Shown: positions 43,194 to 54,247, numbered from the stretch's first letter. The stretch is 64,000 bases of DNA from Bacteroidota bacterium (GCA_021779195.1 JAJYBB010000002.1:166027-230026); one strand, 5' to 3'. The notes: generated by a model from the letters alone, not told the origin. A program made the numbers and translations.

Positions 43194-44753
43194 TTATAAT
43201 GGAATATTCGAATGTTTTTTCATTGGATTCACTAATTTCTTACTTTGCAATGCCTGAAAAGCACGAATCACCCTGAATCGTGTATTGCGCGGTTCAATCA
43301 CGTCATCAATATATCCATACGATGCAGCCTGATAAGGATTTGCAAATTTTTCGTTGTACTCGATAACTTTTTCAGTAATAAATTTAGCTTTTTCATCAGG
43401 ATCAGTCAAAGCACCGATGGCACGCCCTTCGAGTACTTCAATAGCTCCGGCGGCACCCATCACGGCAATCTCGGCAGTAGGCCATGCATAATTAAAATCG
43501 CCGCGTAATTGTTTACAACTCATTACATCATGTGCTCCACCGTAAGATTTTCGGATCGTAACGGTAACTTTTGGAACGGTAGCTTCGCCATAAGCAAACA
43601 TTAATTTGGCGCCGTGAACAATGATTCCTGAATACTCCTGTCCTGAGCCTGGTAAAAATCCGGGAACGTCAACTAAAGTTAAAACAGGAATATTAAATGC
43701 GTCGCAGAATCGAACGAAGCGGGCTGCTTTGCGCGAAGCATCACAATCGAGTACACCGGCTAAAAAATTTGGCTGATTTGCTACTATTCCGGTAGAAATA
43801 CCATCGAAACGGGCAAATCCGACAATGATATTTCGGGCATAATGTCGATGGATTTCCAAAAACTCCGCGTTATCTACAATACTGTGAATAATATTCTTCA
43901 TATCGTAGGGTAAATTCGGATTGTCGGGAACAATGGAATTCAAATTATCTTCCAATCGATCGATAGCATCGTTTGTACTTAAAATGGGCGCATCTTCCAA
44001 GTTGTTTTGCGGCAGGTAGGAGAGGAGTTTGCGAATTAACAGGATTCCCTCTTCTTCATTGACCACCTTGAAATGTGAAACACCAGATTTTCCAGCATGA
44101 ACATCAGCGCCACCCAAATCTTCGGTAGAAATATCTTCGCCGGTAACCGATTTTACAACTTTGGGACCGGTAACGAACATGTAGCTGTTTTGTTCGGTCA
44201 TTAAAACGAAATCGGTGAGGGCAGGAGAGTAGACAGCGCCACCGGCACAGGGTCCGAAAATGGCTGAAATCTGAGGAATGACCCCCGAAGCTAAAATATT
44301 CCGTTCAAATATCTCGGCATAACCGGCAAGTGAAGTAACACCTTCCTGAATACGGGCTCCACCCGAATCGTTGATACCGATGACCGGAGCACCCATTTTC
44401 ATAGCCATGTCCATTACTTTACAAATCTTGATGGCCATTGTTTCGGAGAGTGAGCCTCCGAACACCGTAAAATCCTGAGCATATACAAATACGATTCGAC
44501 CGTCGATGGTGCCATGACCGGTAACAACCCCATCACCGAGATATTTTTCCTTTTCTAAACCAAAATTATTGCAACGATGCGTTACGAACATATCTAATTC
44601 TTCAAAACTTCCATCATCGAGAAGCATATCTATTCGTTCGCGTGCCGTAAATTTGCCTTTGGCATGTTGCGAACCAATGCGTTTCTCTCCACCTCCTAAT
44701 TTTGCCTGAACCCGTAAGTCGATCAGGTTTTTTACTTTTTGTTGATTTTCCAT
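43194..44753 (-). CDS. mmdA: Methylmalonyl-CoA decarboxylase carboxyltransferase (alpha) subunit
   Basis: The 519-residue protein transfers the carboxyl group from (S)-methylmalonyl-CoA to the biotin carrier. It shows the double crotonase fold of acyl-CoA carboxyltransferases: [88 protein letters not shown]. With the B, C and gamma subunits alongside and no acetyl-CoA or propionyl-CoA carboxylase biotin carboxylase gene nearby, the sodium-pumping decarboxylase role is preferred to a biosynthetic carboxylase. Confidence 0.93.
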   Translation of the reverse strand: MENQQKVKNLIDLRVQAKLGGGEKRIGSQHAKGKFTARERIDMLLDDGSFEELDMFVTHRCNNFGLEKEKYLGDGVVTGHGTIDGRIVFVYAQDFTVFGGSLSETMAIKICKVMDMAMKMGAPVIGINDSGGARIQEGVTSLAGYAEIFERNILASGVIPQISAIFGPCAGGAVYSPALTDFVLMTEQNSYMFVTGPKVVKSVTGEDISTEDLGGADVHAGKSGVSHFKVVNEEEGILLIRKLLSYLPQNNLEDAPILSTNDAIDRLEDNLNSIVPDNPNLPYDMKNIIHSIVDNAEFLEIHRHYARNIIVGFARFDGISTGIVANQPNFLAGVLDCDASRKAARFVRFCDAFNIPVLTLVDVPGFLPGSGQEYSGIIVHGAKLMFAYGEATVPKVTVTIRKSYGGAHDVMSCKQLRGDFNYAWPTAEIAVMGAAGAIEVLEGRAIGALTDPDEKAKFITEKVIEYNEKFANPYQAASYGYIDDVIEPRNTRFRVIRAFQALQSKKLVNPMKKHSNIPL

Positions 44754-44873
44754 TTTAATAATATGCTAATATGCTAATATAAAAATTTGAAAATTTGAAA
44801 ATGTATCTGTTTGTATCAATCACGATAAAATTATACGACGTACTTATCGAGCCTTGAAACGGTTTAATACACG

Positions 44874-45284
44874 TTATTTATTCGGATTTTCGCACAATTC
44901 CGTCAATACGCCAAATGTTGATTTAGGATGCAAAAAAGCGATATTTAATCCTTCGGCTCCTTTGCGGGGTGAGTGATCGATCAGGGCAATCCCTTTTTCG
45001 GCAACCATATCTAAGGTTTCCTGAAGACCTTCAACGGCAAATGCAACGTGATGAACGCCTTCGCCTTTTTTCTCGATAAATTTGCCGACAGGTCCTTCTG
45101 GATCGGTCGACTCTAATAATTCAATCTTGGTTTGACCTACTTTAAAGAAAGCTGTTTTTACTTTTTGTTCAGCCACTTCTTCAACAGCATAACATTTTAA
45201 ACCCAATAGGTTTTCGTAATACGGGATGGCTGTTTCTAAACTTTTAACTGCGATGCCTAAATGTTCAATATGAGAAACTTTCAT
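44874..45284 (-). CDS. mce: Methylmalonyl-CoA epimerase
   Basis: The 136-residue glyoxalase-fold protein interconverts (R)- and (S)-methylmalonyl-CoA, linking the B12-dependent mutase to the decarboxylase. Motifs are HIEHLGIAVKSLETAIPYYENLLGL, KIELLESTDPEGPVGKFIEKKGEGVHHVAFAV and LTELCENP, which carry the metal-binding His and Glu residues. It is the first gene of the operon, about 120 bases before mmdA. Confidence 0.95.
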   Translation of the reverse strand: MKVSHIEHLGIAVKSLETAIPYYENLLGLKCYAVEEVAEQKVKTAFFKVGQTKIELLESTDPEGPVGKFIEKKGEGVHHVAFAVEGLQETLDMVAEKGIALIDHSPRKGAEGLNIAFLHPKSTFGVLTELCENPNK

Positions 45285-45563
45285 AAAAATATATTTTAAA
45301 TTATTGTATCGTTTTATTGATTATGTCCGTTATATATGAATGACCCAACTTACCAACATTGATTGTTTTCGAAGTTGTACCAATTCATTGTCTGCTATTA
45401 TATTCAAGTCAAATAAAGAAAATTTTCTTTAATTCTGAAATTTCGTGCAAATGTACATGAATTATTTAGTATAATCAACTAAAAACTGAATAATTTTTCA
45501 TTATATTTCTATAATATGATTATCAAATCAATACAAAAAAAATTAGTATAAATAGGTACAAAA
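45285..45563. other. Intergenic region before the mce operon
   Basis: AT-rich leader and promoter region of the mce operon. TACATTTG-type elements are suggested near 45452 (read on the minus strand). No gene is seen. Confidence 0.4.
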
Positions 45564-45592
45564 AAAGAGGTTGCCTTGACGACAACCTCTTT
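45564..45592 (-). terminator. Terminator of fabG
   Basis: AAAGAGGTTG (45564-45573) pairs with CAACCTCTTT (45583-45592) about 24 bases past the minus-strand fabG stop, with an A/T-rich tail on that strand. Confidence 0.85.
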
Positions 45593-45615
45593 CGAATATA
45601 ATAAATAAAAATGAA

Positions 45616-46362
45616 TCAAGTGTTCATTCCACCGCAAACATGTATCACCTGTCCACTTACATAGCTGGATAAGTCGGAAGCAAGGAACAGTGTTACGTTG
45701 GCAACTTCTTCGGGACTTCCGCCACGACGAAGTGGAATGGCTTCAGCCCATTTAGCACGTTGTTCATCAGTGAGTGCATGTGTCATTTCAGTTTCTATAA
45801 AGCCTGGTGCAATGGCATTGGCACGAATCCCACGCGAACCTAATTCTTTGGCAACAGATTTTGCTAATCCGATCAAACCGGCTTTCGAAGCTGAATAATT
45901 GGCTTGTCCTGCATTTCCCGAAACACCTACCACGGAACTCATATTAATGATGCTTCCTGATTTTTGTTTCATCATGATCGGGGTAATAGCGTGAATAAAG
46001 TTAAATGCCGATTTCAGGTTTACATTTATTACGGCATCCCATTGAAGTTCAGTCATGCGCATCATTAAGCCATCTTTCGTGATTCCGGCATTGTTGACCA
46101 ACACGTCAATCCGTCCGAAATCTTTAACAATCTGATCTACAACTGCATGTGTTTCATCATAAAGCGCTGCATTCGAAGCATAACCTTTGGCTTTTATGCC
46201 CAATGCTTCAAGTTCATGCTGCGTATTTAATCCGTTTTCGTCAATAACCAAATCGGTAAATGCAATATTAGCACCTTCGCTTGCTAATTTCAAAGCGATG
46301 GCTTTTCCGATTCCCCGTGCTGCTCCGGTAACGATAGCAACTTTTCCTTCTAATAATTTCAT
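45616..46362 (-). CDS. fabG: 3-oxoacyl-[ACP] reductase
   Basis: FabG reduces 3-oxoacyl-ACP in fatty acid elongation. The 248-residue short-chain dehydrogenase has the NADPH-binding TGAARGIGKAIALKLA, the NNAG motif, the catalytic Ser near SGSIINMSSVVGVSG, and the YSASKAGLIGL Tyr-Lys pair. The C-terminus (GFIETEMTHALTDEQR, PLRRGGSPEEVANVTLFLAS, SSYVSGQVIHVCGGMNT) is standard. It is monocistronic, with its own TATCTTTG promoter element and terminator. Confidence 0.95.
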   Translation of the reverse strand: MKLLEGKVAIVTGAARGIGKAIALKLASEGANIAFTDLVIDENGLNTQHELEALGIKAKGYASNAALYDETHAVVDQIVKDFGRIDVLVNNAGITKDGLMMRMTELQWDAVINVNLKSAFNFIHAITPIMMKQKSGSIINMSSVVGVSGNAGQANYSASKAGLIGLAKSVAKELGSRGIRANAIAPGFIETEMTHALTDEQRAKWAEAIPLRRGGSPEEVANVTLFLASDLSSYVSGQVIHVCGGMNT

Positions 46363-46467
46363 TGTAATTCTCTTTTTTAAATGAAAAACTTTTTCAAATG
46401 ATCAATGGTATTGAATGTCAACGTGCTATAATCATTTGAAATAAATAAATTTACTATTTTTCCGACA

Positions 46468-46475
46468 CAAAGATA
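46468..46475 (-). promoter_or_regulatory. Candidate -7 element for fabG
   Basis: TATCTTTG on the minus strand matches TAnnTTTG and lies about 105 bases before the fabG start. Confidence 0.5.
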
Positions 46476-46655
46476 ATGTTTTATTTCTAAATATATGTAA
46501 AAACTGCATAGATTGGGGAGATTTGTGCAAAATAATAGGACTTGCTGTGTACTTTATCCTGAGAATCATGCTCATTTTAAAACATTTTAGAGTGAGACTG
46601 AAGGGGAGAAGGTTTTTTTCGGTTTAACGATCATGAACCGAACAATATAAAAATG

Positions 46656-46686
46656 ATAAAAGGATACCGAAGTGATATCCTTTTAT
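46656..46686 (-). terminator. Terminator of the 46721-47617 gene
   Basis: ATAAAAGGATA (46656-46666) pairs with TATCCTTTTAT (46676-46686), followed on the minus strand by TTTTT. Confidence 0.78.
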
Positions 46687-46720
46687 AGATTTTATAATAT
46701 ACGCACTTCATGAATCCCGG

Positions 46721-47617
46721 TTAATATATTCTGATCAGTGATTTTTGAGGTGTTAAATGGAGGGATGAATGCATATAATTTCGCTTGATTGCTGCTTTAA
46801 CCGTCTTTTTAGTTAAATCGATATAAGATAAAGCCCCGATATATGTACCGGATATTTCGGCACCGTTTTTATCAAAGAAATCATATTTAATGATATAATT
46901 GGTATTGCTTCTGCTAAATACAGCTGTTCCTTGGATGATTCCATTGGTGGTATTACCAAAATACCAGCATCCCCATTTGTAACCGGCACTATCGGTATAA
47001 GCAGGAACGAGTGAACCGGGTGTAAGGTAATTTTTATATAAATCAGGCATCATTACATAACTTCTGGTCGGAATGCTGTCTTTGGCTGTTGAATCGGTAT
47101 TGATTTCAATCACCAATACTTCGCCTGTGCCCGATAAATTAGTTAAATTAATGCCTTGACTTGCTAAATAGAGGGTAAAATTATTTGATAATTTCGAATT
47201 ATATACATCTCCCCAATAATCAAGTTCTCCCTGACTTAATGTGGGATATATATTATCAACCGTGATGGATACGGTTACGGTTTTCGTGCCTGCTTGAATA
47301 GTAATCGTAGTGGCTCCAACCGAAACACCTTGAACGACAACTGTTTTAGAGCTTGTGGTTGAAGATCTTGTTCCGGTGGTTGCAGTTCCTTCTTTAACGG
47401 TAGCTATGTTTGTATTGGCACTGGTCAAGGTAACAGGTTGCTTGTTAATGTCGCCTGTAAATGACACGCTAATTTGTACAGAATCTGATTGTCCGACAAT
47501 TAAATTGAGTTGTGTTTTGTCGGCAGTTAAATTTGTAATTTCATTTTTCGTACACGAAGTACTCAATACGGCGACTGCAATAAGAAAAAAAAAGGTGATT
47601 TTAAATGAATTGTTCAT
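46721..47617 (-). CDS. Lipoprotein with a bacterial Ig-like domain
   Basis: The 298-residue protein has a lipoprotein signal (FLIAVAVLSTSC, Cys near residue 22) followed by a BIG2-type Ig-like domain (NLTADKTQLNLIVGQSDSVQI to ATTITIQAGTKTVTVSITV). A C-terminal domain of about 160 residues contains LSQGELDYWGDVYNSKLSNNFTLYLASQGI and GYKWGCWYFGN. I do not recognise the C-terminal domain; it may bind a ligand at the cell surface. The linker between the two domains is rich in Thr and Ser. Confidence 0.78.
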   Translation of the reverse strand: MNNSFKITFFFLIAVAVLSTSCTKNEITNLTADKTQLNLIVGQSDSVQISVSFTGDINKQPVTLTSANTNIATVKEGTATTGTRSSTTSSKTVVVQGVSVGATTITIQAGTKTVTVSITVDNIYPTLSQGELDYWGDVYNSKLSNNFTLYLASQGINLTNLSGTGEVLVIEINTDSTAKDSIPTRSYVMMPDLYKNYLTPGSLVPAYTDSAGYKWGCWYFGNTTNGIIQGTAVFSRSNTNYIIKYDFFDKNGAEISGTYIGALSYIDLTKKTVKAAIKRNYMHSSLHLTPQKSLIRIY

Positions 47618-47682
47618 ATAGTAAGAGTATTAAATAAATGATCAGAGTAGTTTATCGGTGTTTGAAATATTTGCAGGAATCG

Positions 47683-47709
47683 AAAAACGCCTTCCATCGA
47701 GGCGTTTTT
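47683..47709 (-). terminator. Terminator of rho
   Basis: AAAAACGCCT pairs with AGGCGTTTTT between the end of rho and the next minus-strand gene. The T-run is present on both strands. Confidence 0.8.
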
Positions 47710-47755
47710 GAGTATTCATGCAGAGCAAAATCAACAATTACAATCAAGCAACAGT

Positions 47756-49627
47756 TTAGCTATTCATTGATATTAAGAATTCGTCATTATTTTGAGTTCT
47801 TTCCATGCGTTCTTTTAAAAATTCCATGGCTTCCATCGAATTCATATCTGCCAAATGACGACGCAATATCCACATGCGGTTCAAGGTATCCTGATCGAGT
47901 AATAAATCGTCGCGACGGGTACTTGAAGCCATGATATCGACAGCAGGGAAAATGCGTTTATTTGAAAGTTTACGGTCTAATTGAAGTTCCATGTTTCCGG
48001 TGCCTTTAAATTCTTCGAAAATCACATCATCCATCTTCGAACCGGTTTCGGTTAGTGCCGTGGCAATAATGGTGAGACTTCCGCCATTTTCGATATTACG
48101 AGCAGCTCCGAAAAACCGTTTCGGTTTATGCAGTGCATTTGCATCAACACCTCCCGAAAGGATTTTACCCGAAGCAGGAGAAACGGTATTATACGCACGT
48201 GCCAAACGGGTAATGGAATCGAGTAAAATAACTACATCCTGTCCGCATTCAACCATTCGTTTTGCTTTTTCGTGTACCATGCTTGCTACTTTCACATGTC
48301 GTTCGGCAGGTTCGTCAAAGGTAGACGAAACCACTTCTGCACGAACGCTGCGGGCCATATCGGTAACTTCTTCTGGGCGTTCGTCAATTAACAGAACAAT
48401 CATATATACTTCGGGATGATTTTCGGCTATGGCATTTGCAATTTCTTTGAGAAGTACCGTTTTCCCTGTTTTCGGTTGCGCTACAATCAAGCCACGTTGT
48501 CCTTTTCCAATCGGAGAAAATAAATCTACAATACGTACCGACAAAGGGTCGTTGCGTCCGGTTGTAAGATTAAATTTTACATTCGGGAAAAGGGGAGTCA
48601 AATGTTCAAAAGGTACACGGTCGCGCACAAATTCAGGTGAGCGTCCATTTATTTTATTGACTTTAATCAGCGGAAAGTATTTTTCACCTTCTTTTGGTGG
48701 ACGAATCGAACCTGATACCGTGTCGCCGGTTTTTAACCCGAAAAGTTTGATTTGCGATTGTGATACATAAATATCGTCGGGTGAAGAAAGATAATTATAA
48801 TCTGCCGAACGAAGGAATCCATATCCATCGGCCATCATTTCCAAGGTTCCGGTTCCTTCAAGAATGCCATCAAAATCAAATTGTTTTTCTGATTTTTCAG
48901 GACGTTGTTGATTAAACTTATTGCGGTTATTATGTCCAATGTTCTGATTGGATTGACCTTGATTAATGACGGGTTTTATAACTTTTATTTCTTGAATTTC
49001 AACAGGCTGTACTGGAGCAGGTTGGGTAGTTTCAGCGATAGTTTCGGTAAATGCCAATTCGGCTTCAGTTTCAAATAGACTTTCTTCGGCGGATAATTCT
49101 TCGGCGGTTATATCTTCAATAACTTTTTCAGAATGACGCGTTTGTTCAAGTTCCTTATTTTTCTGATCCGGTTTAATTAACTTTGGTTGGCGATTTGGTT
49201 GACGGTTTTTAGTTGGTTTCTTGTCCGATTTTTCGCCTGGTTGAATTTCTTTTTTAACTACTTCAACAGGGTTATCAAGTAATTTTTCCTGTGGCTTTTC
49301 AGCTTCTTTAATTTCAGGAATTTCGATAACTTTTTCAATTACTGTTTTCTTTTCGGGTTTCGATTGAACTGGTTCTGTTTTTACCGCAGTTGGTTGTTCT
49401 GAATTTTTCTTAGCTGGAACCCTGAGTCGTTTTTTGCGATCGGGTAATTGATTATCAACTTGGGTGGATTTGCGTTGAGCACTTACCACGGCTTGTTGAT
49501 CTAAAATTTCATAAACCAGCTTTTCTTTGGTACTTGAATTACCGACTTTTAAACCAAGTTCAGTTGCAATGTCCTTTAACTCGGACAATTCTTTTGCATT
49601 TAATTGCAAAATGTTGTAATTACTCAT
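47756..49627 (-). CDS. rho: Transcription termination factor Rho with a long inserted region
   Basis: Rho is the hexameric RNA helicase that ends transcription. The 623-residue protein is about 200 longer than E. coli Rho. The N-terminal Rho domain ([23 protein letters not shown]) is followed by about 200 residues rich in Lys, Glu, Gln, Pro and Asn. The RNA-binding fold ([15 protein letters not shown]) and the ATPase come next, with Walker [14 protein letters not shown], the [13 protein letters not shown] strand, the [11 protein letters not shown] region and the R-loop. Insertions of this kind are known in Bacteroidota Rho and are disordered. The core carries all catalytic motifs. Confidence 0.95.
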   Translation of the reverse strand: MSNYNILQLNAKELSELKDIATELGLKVGNSSTKEKLVYEILDQQAVVSAQRKSTQVDNQLPDRKKRLRVPAKKNSEQPTAVKTEPVQSKPEKKTVIEKVIEIPEIKEAEKPQEKLLDNPVEVVKKEIQPGEKSDKKPTKNRQPNRQPKLIKPDQKNKELEQTRHSEKVIEDITAEELSAEESLFETEAELAFTETIAETTQPAPVQPVEIQEIKVIKPVINQGQSNQNIGHNNRNKFNQQRPEKSEKQFDFDGILEGTGTLEMMADGYGFLRSADYNYLSSPDDIYVSQSQIKLFGLKTGDTVSGSIRPPKEGEKYFPLIKVNKINGRSPEFVRDRVPFEHLTPLFPNVKFNLTTGRNDPLSVRIVDLFSPIGKGQRGLIVAQPKTGKTVLLKEIANAIAENHPEVYMIVLLIDERPEEVTDMARSVRAEVVSSTFDEPAERHVKVASMVHEKAKRMVECGQDVVILLDSITRLARAYNTVSPASGKILSGGVDANALHKPKRFFGAARNIENGGSLTIIATALTETGSKMDDVIFEEFKGTGNMELQLDRKLSNKRIFPAVDIMASSTRRDDLLLDQDTLNRMWILRRHLADMNSMEAMEFLKERMERTQNNDEFLISMNS

Positions 49628-49949
49628 AAAATGATGAATAGACGTTTTTTTAACGTGATATATTCCCGCTTCGGAAATAAACGTTTAATAGTGAATGTAT
49701 TATTTGATATGATTTGATTTGTTTGTAGAAGCAGGACTGCCAATAGAGAATTGAAATCGATGCAAATGTACGACTAAATTTTGAAAGAACAAGTTTTCGT
49801 CAAATTTTTATTGAATTTTCACACGAAAGTGATGATCCATCTATGTTTCAGTTTTTTTAGCAACAATCTCAACCAAACGGAAAAATGAAACGTCGTTTGC
49901 TCCATAATATTTAGGGAAACTTACAAACTTGGATTCATATTCTGAATGT
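49628..49949. other. Intergenic region upstream of rho
   Basis: TACATTTG on the minus strand (about 49759-49766) is a candidate -7 element for rho. The remaining sequence is featureless. Confidence 0.4.
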
Positions 49950-50591
49950 TCAAATTTGCAAAAAGGGATTTGTTCGCTTTTCTGCACCGATGGTAGTCGA
50001 CAACCCATGACCGGAATAAACGATCACAGAGTCGGGTAGGGGAAGTAATTGATTTTTAATCGATAAGATCAGTGTATCAACATCACCCTTAACTAAATCA
50101 GTTCGACCGATAGACCCTTTGAAAAGTACATCACCCACAAAAACTGCATTATCATTTTCAGAATAAAATGCAAAACTGCCCGGCGAATGACCAGGTACAT
50201 GTAAGGATTTTAAAACGGTATTTCCAAATTTAATTTCTTGATTTTCTATAATATAGGCGCCCAATGGTTGTGCTTCCTCTTCTATTTTAAAACCAAATGA
50301 ACGTGCTTGAGCCACTACATTTTCCAAAAAAAATTCATCTTCAATTCCGGCTTCGGGTTTAATACTGAAAGTTTCAAATAAAAACCGGTTTCCAAATTGA
50401 TGATCGAGATGCAAGTGAGTGTTAATGACACGTTTGAGTTCAAGATCATGTTCTTTCATAACCTGAATCAATTTAAGTTTCTCATGATCAAAAAGGCATC
50501 CGGCATCGATAATGAGTGCCTCGCGAGTTTCATCGTAAAGTAAATAGGTATTTTCTTGGAAAGGATTGAAAGCAAATGTTTTAATATACAT
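49950..50591 (-). CDS. Metallo-beta-lactamase-fold hydrolase (glyoxalase II-like)
   Basis: The 213-residue protein has the zinc-binding signature HLHLDHQFG, a second His in HVPGHSPGS, the metal-bridging Asp in VFVGDVLF, and the final His in YSGHG. The small size and the N-terminal MYIKTFAFNPFQENTYLLYDE match the YcbL/GloB-like group. It may hydrolyse a thioester such as S-lactoylglutathione or another acyl thiol; the substrate is not known for short family members. It starts 28 bases after rsmG and probably shares its transcript. Confidence 0.85.
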   Translation of the reverse strand: MYIKTFAFNPFQENTYLLYDETREALIIDAGCLFDHEKLKLIQVMKEHDLELKRVINTHLHLDHQFGNRFLFETFSIKPEAGIEDEFFLENVVAQARSFGFKIEEEAQPLGAYIIENQEIKFGNTVLKSLHVPGHSPGSFAFYSENDNAVFVGDVLFKGSIGRTDLVKGDVDTLILSIKNQLLPLPDSVIVYSGHGLSTTIGAEKRTNPFLQI

Positions 50592-50618
50592 GTCAAAAAA
50601 AAATAAGTTGGAAAAAAA

Positions 50619-51239
50619 TTAATAGGGCAAATAAACCACTTTTTTGGTACGGAAGTATTCTTCAGAAAAAAAAGTGCTGATTTCAAACGTTTCGGCAATA
50701 TTTTTAAAAGGAAGAATTTCATGTTGTAACTCACCTCCTTTGAGACAAATTAACCCGTTGGGTAAAGCATTGAACTGACGCGAACTAATATTTTTATAGG
50801 TTAATTCGGCTAATTCTTTTAACGGCAATACTGCCCGGCTGACCACAAATTCAAATTTTGATTTTTCTGTTTGTAACCTTCCATTGATTAAAGTAGTGTT
50901 TTTCAACCCAATAGCATTTGAAACTTCCGTTCCAACTTTAATTTTTTTATTAATTGAATCAATCAATGTAAACTGGCAATCAGGAAAAAGTATTGCCAAA
51001 GGAATACCCGGAAATCCTCCACCTGTACCGACATCTAAAATTGAAGTGCCCAATTGAAAATGAATAATTTCGGCTATTGCTAATGAATGTAATACATGAT
51101 GTTCGTACAAATTTTCGATATCTTTACGGGAAATCACGTTAATTCTTGAATTCCAATATTGATATACATCATAAAGTGCCTCAAATTGAGATTTCTGGAT
51201 CTCTGATAAAGCCGGAAAATACTTCAATAACTGTAACAT
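50619..51239 (-). CDS. rsmG: 16S rRNA (guanine527-N7)-methyltransferase
   Basis: RsmG methylates G527 of 16S rRNA. The 206-residue protein has the family start (LLKYFPALSEIQKSQFEALYDVYQYWNSRINVISRKDIENLYEHHVLHSLAI), SAM motif I DVGTGGGFPGIPLAI and the FVVSRAVLPLKEL region. I chose ATG at 51239, because the longer frame to 51284 crosses a likely -7 element (TACATTTG, minus strand 51264-51257) and has an atypical N-terminus. That promoter would give a leader of only about ten bases. Confidence 0.93.
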   Translation of the reverse strand: MLQLLKYFPALSEIQKSQFEALYDVYQYWNSRINVISRKDIENLYEHHVLHSLAIAEIIHFQLGTSILDVGTGGGFPGIPLAILFPDCQFTLIDSINKKIKVGTEVSNAIGLKNTTLINGRLQTEKSKFEFVVSRAVLPLKELAELTYKNISSRQFNALPNGLICLKGGELQHEILPFKNIAETFEISTFFSEEYFRTKKVVYLPY

Positions 51240-51547
51240 AAGCAGGATATTTTTTGCAAATGTACAAGAAAAAATCAATATCATTTATTTGATTTACCTT
51301 CATTTGAAAATATTTTTACAACTATAAACATTTTATTGGCTTTTGAATCAAGTTAATAAATTTGAATGCATTGATTTCGATTGTACGAAAGACGAATATT
51401 TTATGGAAAAATGTTACCTTTGCACGCTGTTTTAAAAAAAAATGAGAATTGAATTTCAACTTATTTATTTCAAAATCAAATCAATTATCTTTGAAAATGC
51501 ATCTTATCTAACTTTTTTTGAATCATAAAATAATCATTAATTAGCAC
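51240..51547. other. Divergent promoter region between rsmG and fabD
   Basis: Candidate -7 elements are TACATTTG (minus, 51264-51257) for rsmG, and TACCTTTG (plus, 51413-51420) and TATCTTTG (plus, 51488-51495) for fabD. None has a TTTG at the ideal 19-base distance. No gene is seen. Confidence 0.45.
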
Positions 51548-52423
51548 ATGAAAGCGTATGTTTTTCCCGGTCAGGGAGCTCAATTTGTAGGAATGGGTAA
51601 AGATTTATATGAAAACTCTTCTTTAGCCAAAGCCTATTTCGAAAAGGCAAACGATATATTAGGTTTTCGCATCACCGATTTAATGTTCAATGGAACGCCT
51701 GAAGATTTAAAACAAACCAAAGTTACACAACCTGCCGTTTTTTTGCACTCGGTAATTTCCTCATTCGTTTTAGGAGATGATTTTCGACCGGATATGGTTG
51801 CAGGGCATTCATTAGGCGAATTTTCGGCTTTGGTGGCTGCACGTGCTTTGACATTTGAAGATGGATTAAAATTGGTATTTGCTCGTGCTATAGCTATGCA
51901 AAAAGCTTGTGAAATGGAACCGTCAACTATGGCTGCCGTTTTGGGATTAAGCGATGAAGATGTTGAAGATGTGTGCGATAGCATTAAAAATGAAATTGTC
52001 GTACCTGCAAATTATAACTGTCCCGGACAATTAGTCATTTCAGGATCAATGGAAGGAATTGACCAAGCTTGTGTTTTATTGAAAGAAAAAGGGGCAAAAC
52101 GCGCTTTAAAACTTCCGGTAGGTGGTGCTTTTCACTCTCCATTGATGCAACCGGCTGCGCAGGAATTAGAAGCTGCCATTCATGCCACTACATTCAGCAC
52201 TCCGATCTGTCCGGTGTATCAAAATGTAAATGCTTATCCGCAAACCGAACCGGATGCCATAAAAATTAACCTGATTGCACAGCTTACAGCTCCTGTACGA
52301 TGGACTCAAACCGTGAAAAATATGGTTACCGATGGGGCTACCACATTTATTGAACTTGGACCGGGTGAAGTTCTTCGCGGACTAGTTCGAAAAATTAGTC
52401 CAGATACAAAAATCGGAAACTAA
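51548..52423 (+). CDS. fabD: Malonyl CoA-ACP transacylase
   Basis: FabD loads malonyl groups onto ACP for fatty acid synthesis. The 291-residue protein has the N-terminal VFPGQGAQFVGMGKDLY, the nucleophile S88 in AGHSLGEFSALVAA, an Arg in ARAIAMQKAC, and the catalytic His in PVGGAFHSPLM. It ends with FIELGPGEVLRGLVRKI. It precedes aspS by 57 bases on the same strand. Confidence 0.96.
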   Translation: MKAYVFPGQGAQFVGMGKDLYENSSLAKAYFEKANDILGFRITDLMFNGTPEDLKQTKVTQPAVFLHSVISSFVLGDDFRPDMVAGHSLGEFSALVAARALTFEDGLKLVFARAIAMQKACEMEPSTMAAVLGLSDEDVEDVCDSIKNEIVVPANYNCPGQLVISGSMEGIDQACVLLKEKGAKRALKLPVGGAFHSPLMQPAAQELEAAIHATTFSTPICPVYQNVNAYPQTEPDAIKINLIAQLTAPVRWTQTVKNMVTDGATTFIELGPGEVLRGLVRKISPDTKIGN

Positions 52424-52480
52424 AATCTAATTATATTTGCGTTTTATTGCTTCACCTTTTTTGAATATTAAATAAAATAT

Positions 52481-54247
52481 ATGTACAGAACTCATACTTG
52501 CGGCGAATTACGCCTTGCCAATGTTGATCAACAAACAACCTTGTCTGGTTGGGTGCAACGTACCCGAAAAATGGGCGGAATGACTTTTGTTGATATTCGC
52601 GACCGTTATGGAATTACTCAATTAGTATTTAATCAGGAGCTTAATGCAGCATTATTTGAACTTGCGAACAAGCTTGGACGTGAATTTGTGATTCAGGTGA
52701 GTGGAAAAGTTGCCGAACGCAGCAATAAAAATGCAACAATCGAAACCGGTGATATCGAAATTTATGTTTCGGAATTAAATGTGCTCAATGAGTCGAAAAC
52801 TCCACCATTTACGATTGAGGAAAATACCGATGGAGGTGATGACATTCGCATGAAATACCGTTACCTGGATTTACGCCGTGCCAATGTGCGTCAAAACTTG
52901 GAATTACGCCACCGCATTACATTTGAACTTCGCCGTTTTCTGGATCAAATGAACTTTCTGGAAGTTGAAACGCCTATTTTGATTGGTTCAACACCTGAAG
53001 GTGCCCGCGATTTCGTGGTACCTTCACGTATGAATCCCGGAGAATTCTATGCTTTGCCTCAATCACCTCAATTATTCAAACAATTGTTGATGGTTTCGGG
53101 CTTCGATCGTTATTTTCAGATTGCCAAGTGTTTTCGCGACGAGGATTTGCGTGCCGACCGACAGCCGGAGTTTACTCAAATTGACTGCGAAATGTCGTTT
53201 GTTGAACAGGAAGATGTATTAAACCTCTTTGAAGGGATGATGAAACATCTTTTCAAGTTTGTGAAAAATATTGACTTTACCGAACCATTCCCACGCATGA
53301 CTTGGGAAGATGGAATGAAATACTATGGCTCCGATAAACCGGATATTCGCTTCGATATGAAGTTTGTAGAACTGAAAGAAGTAGTTTCGGGTCATGATTT
53401 TGTTGTATTCGACAGTGTACCTTATGTTGGAGGCATTTGTGCCACCGGTTGTGCCGGATATACCCGTAAACAATTGGATCAATTGACCGACTTTGTGAAA
53501 CGTCCACAAATTGGAGCGAAGGGTTTAGTGTATATTCGGTGCGAAGCCGATGGAATATTCAAGTCGTCGGTAGATAAATTCTATTCAAACGATGATTTAA
53601 AACACATTGCATCCTTGTTTCATGCACAAGCCGGCGATTTAATTTTAGTTATGGCCGGCGATAAACGTAAGACTCAGAAAGCCTTATGTGAATTGCGCCT
53701 TGAAATGGGAGTGAGGTTAGATCTTCGTAATAAAGATGTGTATGCTCCATTGTGGATTATCGACTTTCCGCTCTTTGAATGGGACGATGAAACGCAGCGT
53801 TATTACGCTACGCATCATCCCTTTACGTCTCCTAATCTTGATGATGTTCCTTTGCTTGATTCTGATCCGGGACTGGTACGTGCCACAGCGTATGATATGG
53901 TGATTAATGGAGTCGAACTGGGAGGAGGCTCTATTCGTATTCACGACAGTGCATTACAAAACCGTATGTTTGAATTACTTGGTTTTACACCAGAAAAAGC
54001 CGAAGCTCAGTTTGGATTTTTGATGAGTGCATTCCAATACGGTGCGCCTCCTCATGGTGGGTTGGCTTTTGGGTTGGACAGGCTTGTTTCATTGTTTGCC
54101 GGATTGGATAGTATTCGCGATTGTATTGCTTTCCCGAAAAATAATTCGGGACGCGACGTTATGGCTGATTCACCATCAACCATCGATCAGGCTCAATTAG
54201 ATGAGTTAAACTTGGTTATTGCAATCAAAGAGAAAAAGTTAAGTTAA
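52481..54247 (+). CDS. aspS: Aspartyl-tRNA synthetase
   Basis: The enzyme charges tRNA-Asp. The 588-residue protein is the bacterial type, with an N-terminal OB-fold anticodon-binding domain ([25 protein letters not shown]), class II motif 1 ([25 protein letters not shown]), motif 2 ([25 protein letters not shown]), the bacterial insertion domain, and motif 3 ([19 protein letters not shown]). It is the expected full length. Confidence 0.97.
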   Translation: MYRTHTCGELRLANVDQQTTLSGWVQRTRKMGGMTFVDIRDRYGITQLVFNQELNAALFELANKLGREFVIQVSGKVAERSNKNATIETGDIEIYVSELNVLNESKTPPFTIEENTDGGDDIRMKYRYLDLRRANVRQNLELRHRITFELRRFLDQMNFLEVETPILIGSTPEGARDFVVPSRMNPGEFYALPQSPQLFKQLLMVSGFDRYFQIAKCFRDEDLRADRQPEFTQIDCEMSFVEQEDVLNLFEGMMKHLFKFVKNIDFTEPFPRMTWEDGMKYYGSDKPDIRFDMKFVELKEVVSGHDFVVFDSVPYVGGICATGCAGYTRKQLDQLTDFVKRPQIGAKGLVYIRCEADGIFKSSVDKFYSNDDLKHIASLFHAQAGDLILVMAGDKRKTQKALCELRLEMGVRLDLRNKDVYAPLWIIDFPLFEWDDETQRYYATHHPFTSPNLDDVPLLDSDPGLVRATAYDMVINGVELGGGSIRIHDSALQNRMFELLGFTPEKAEAQFGFLMSAFQYGAPPHGGLAFGLDRLVSLFAGLDSIRDCIAFPKNNSGRDVMADSPSTIDQAQLDELNLVIAIKEKKLS

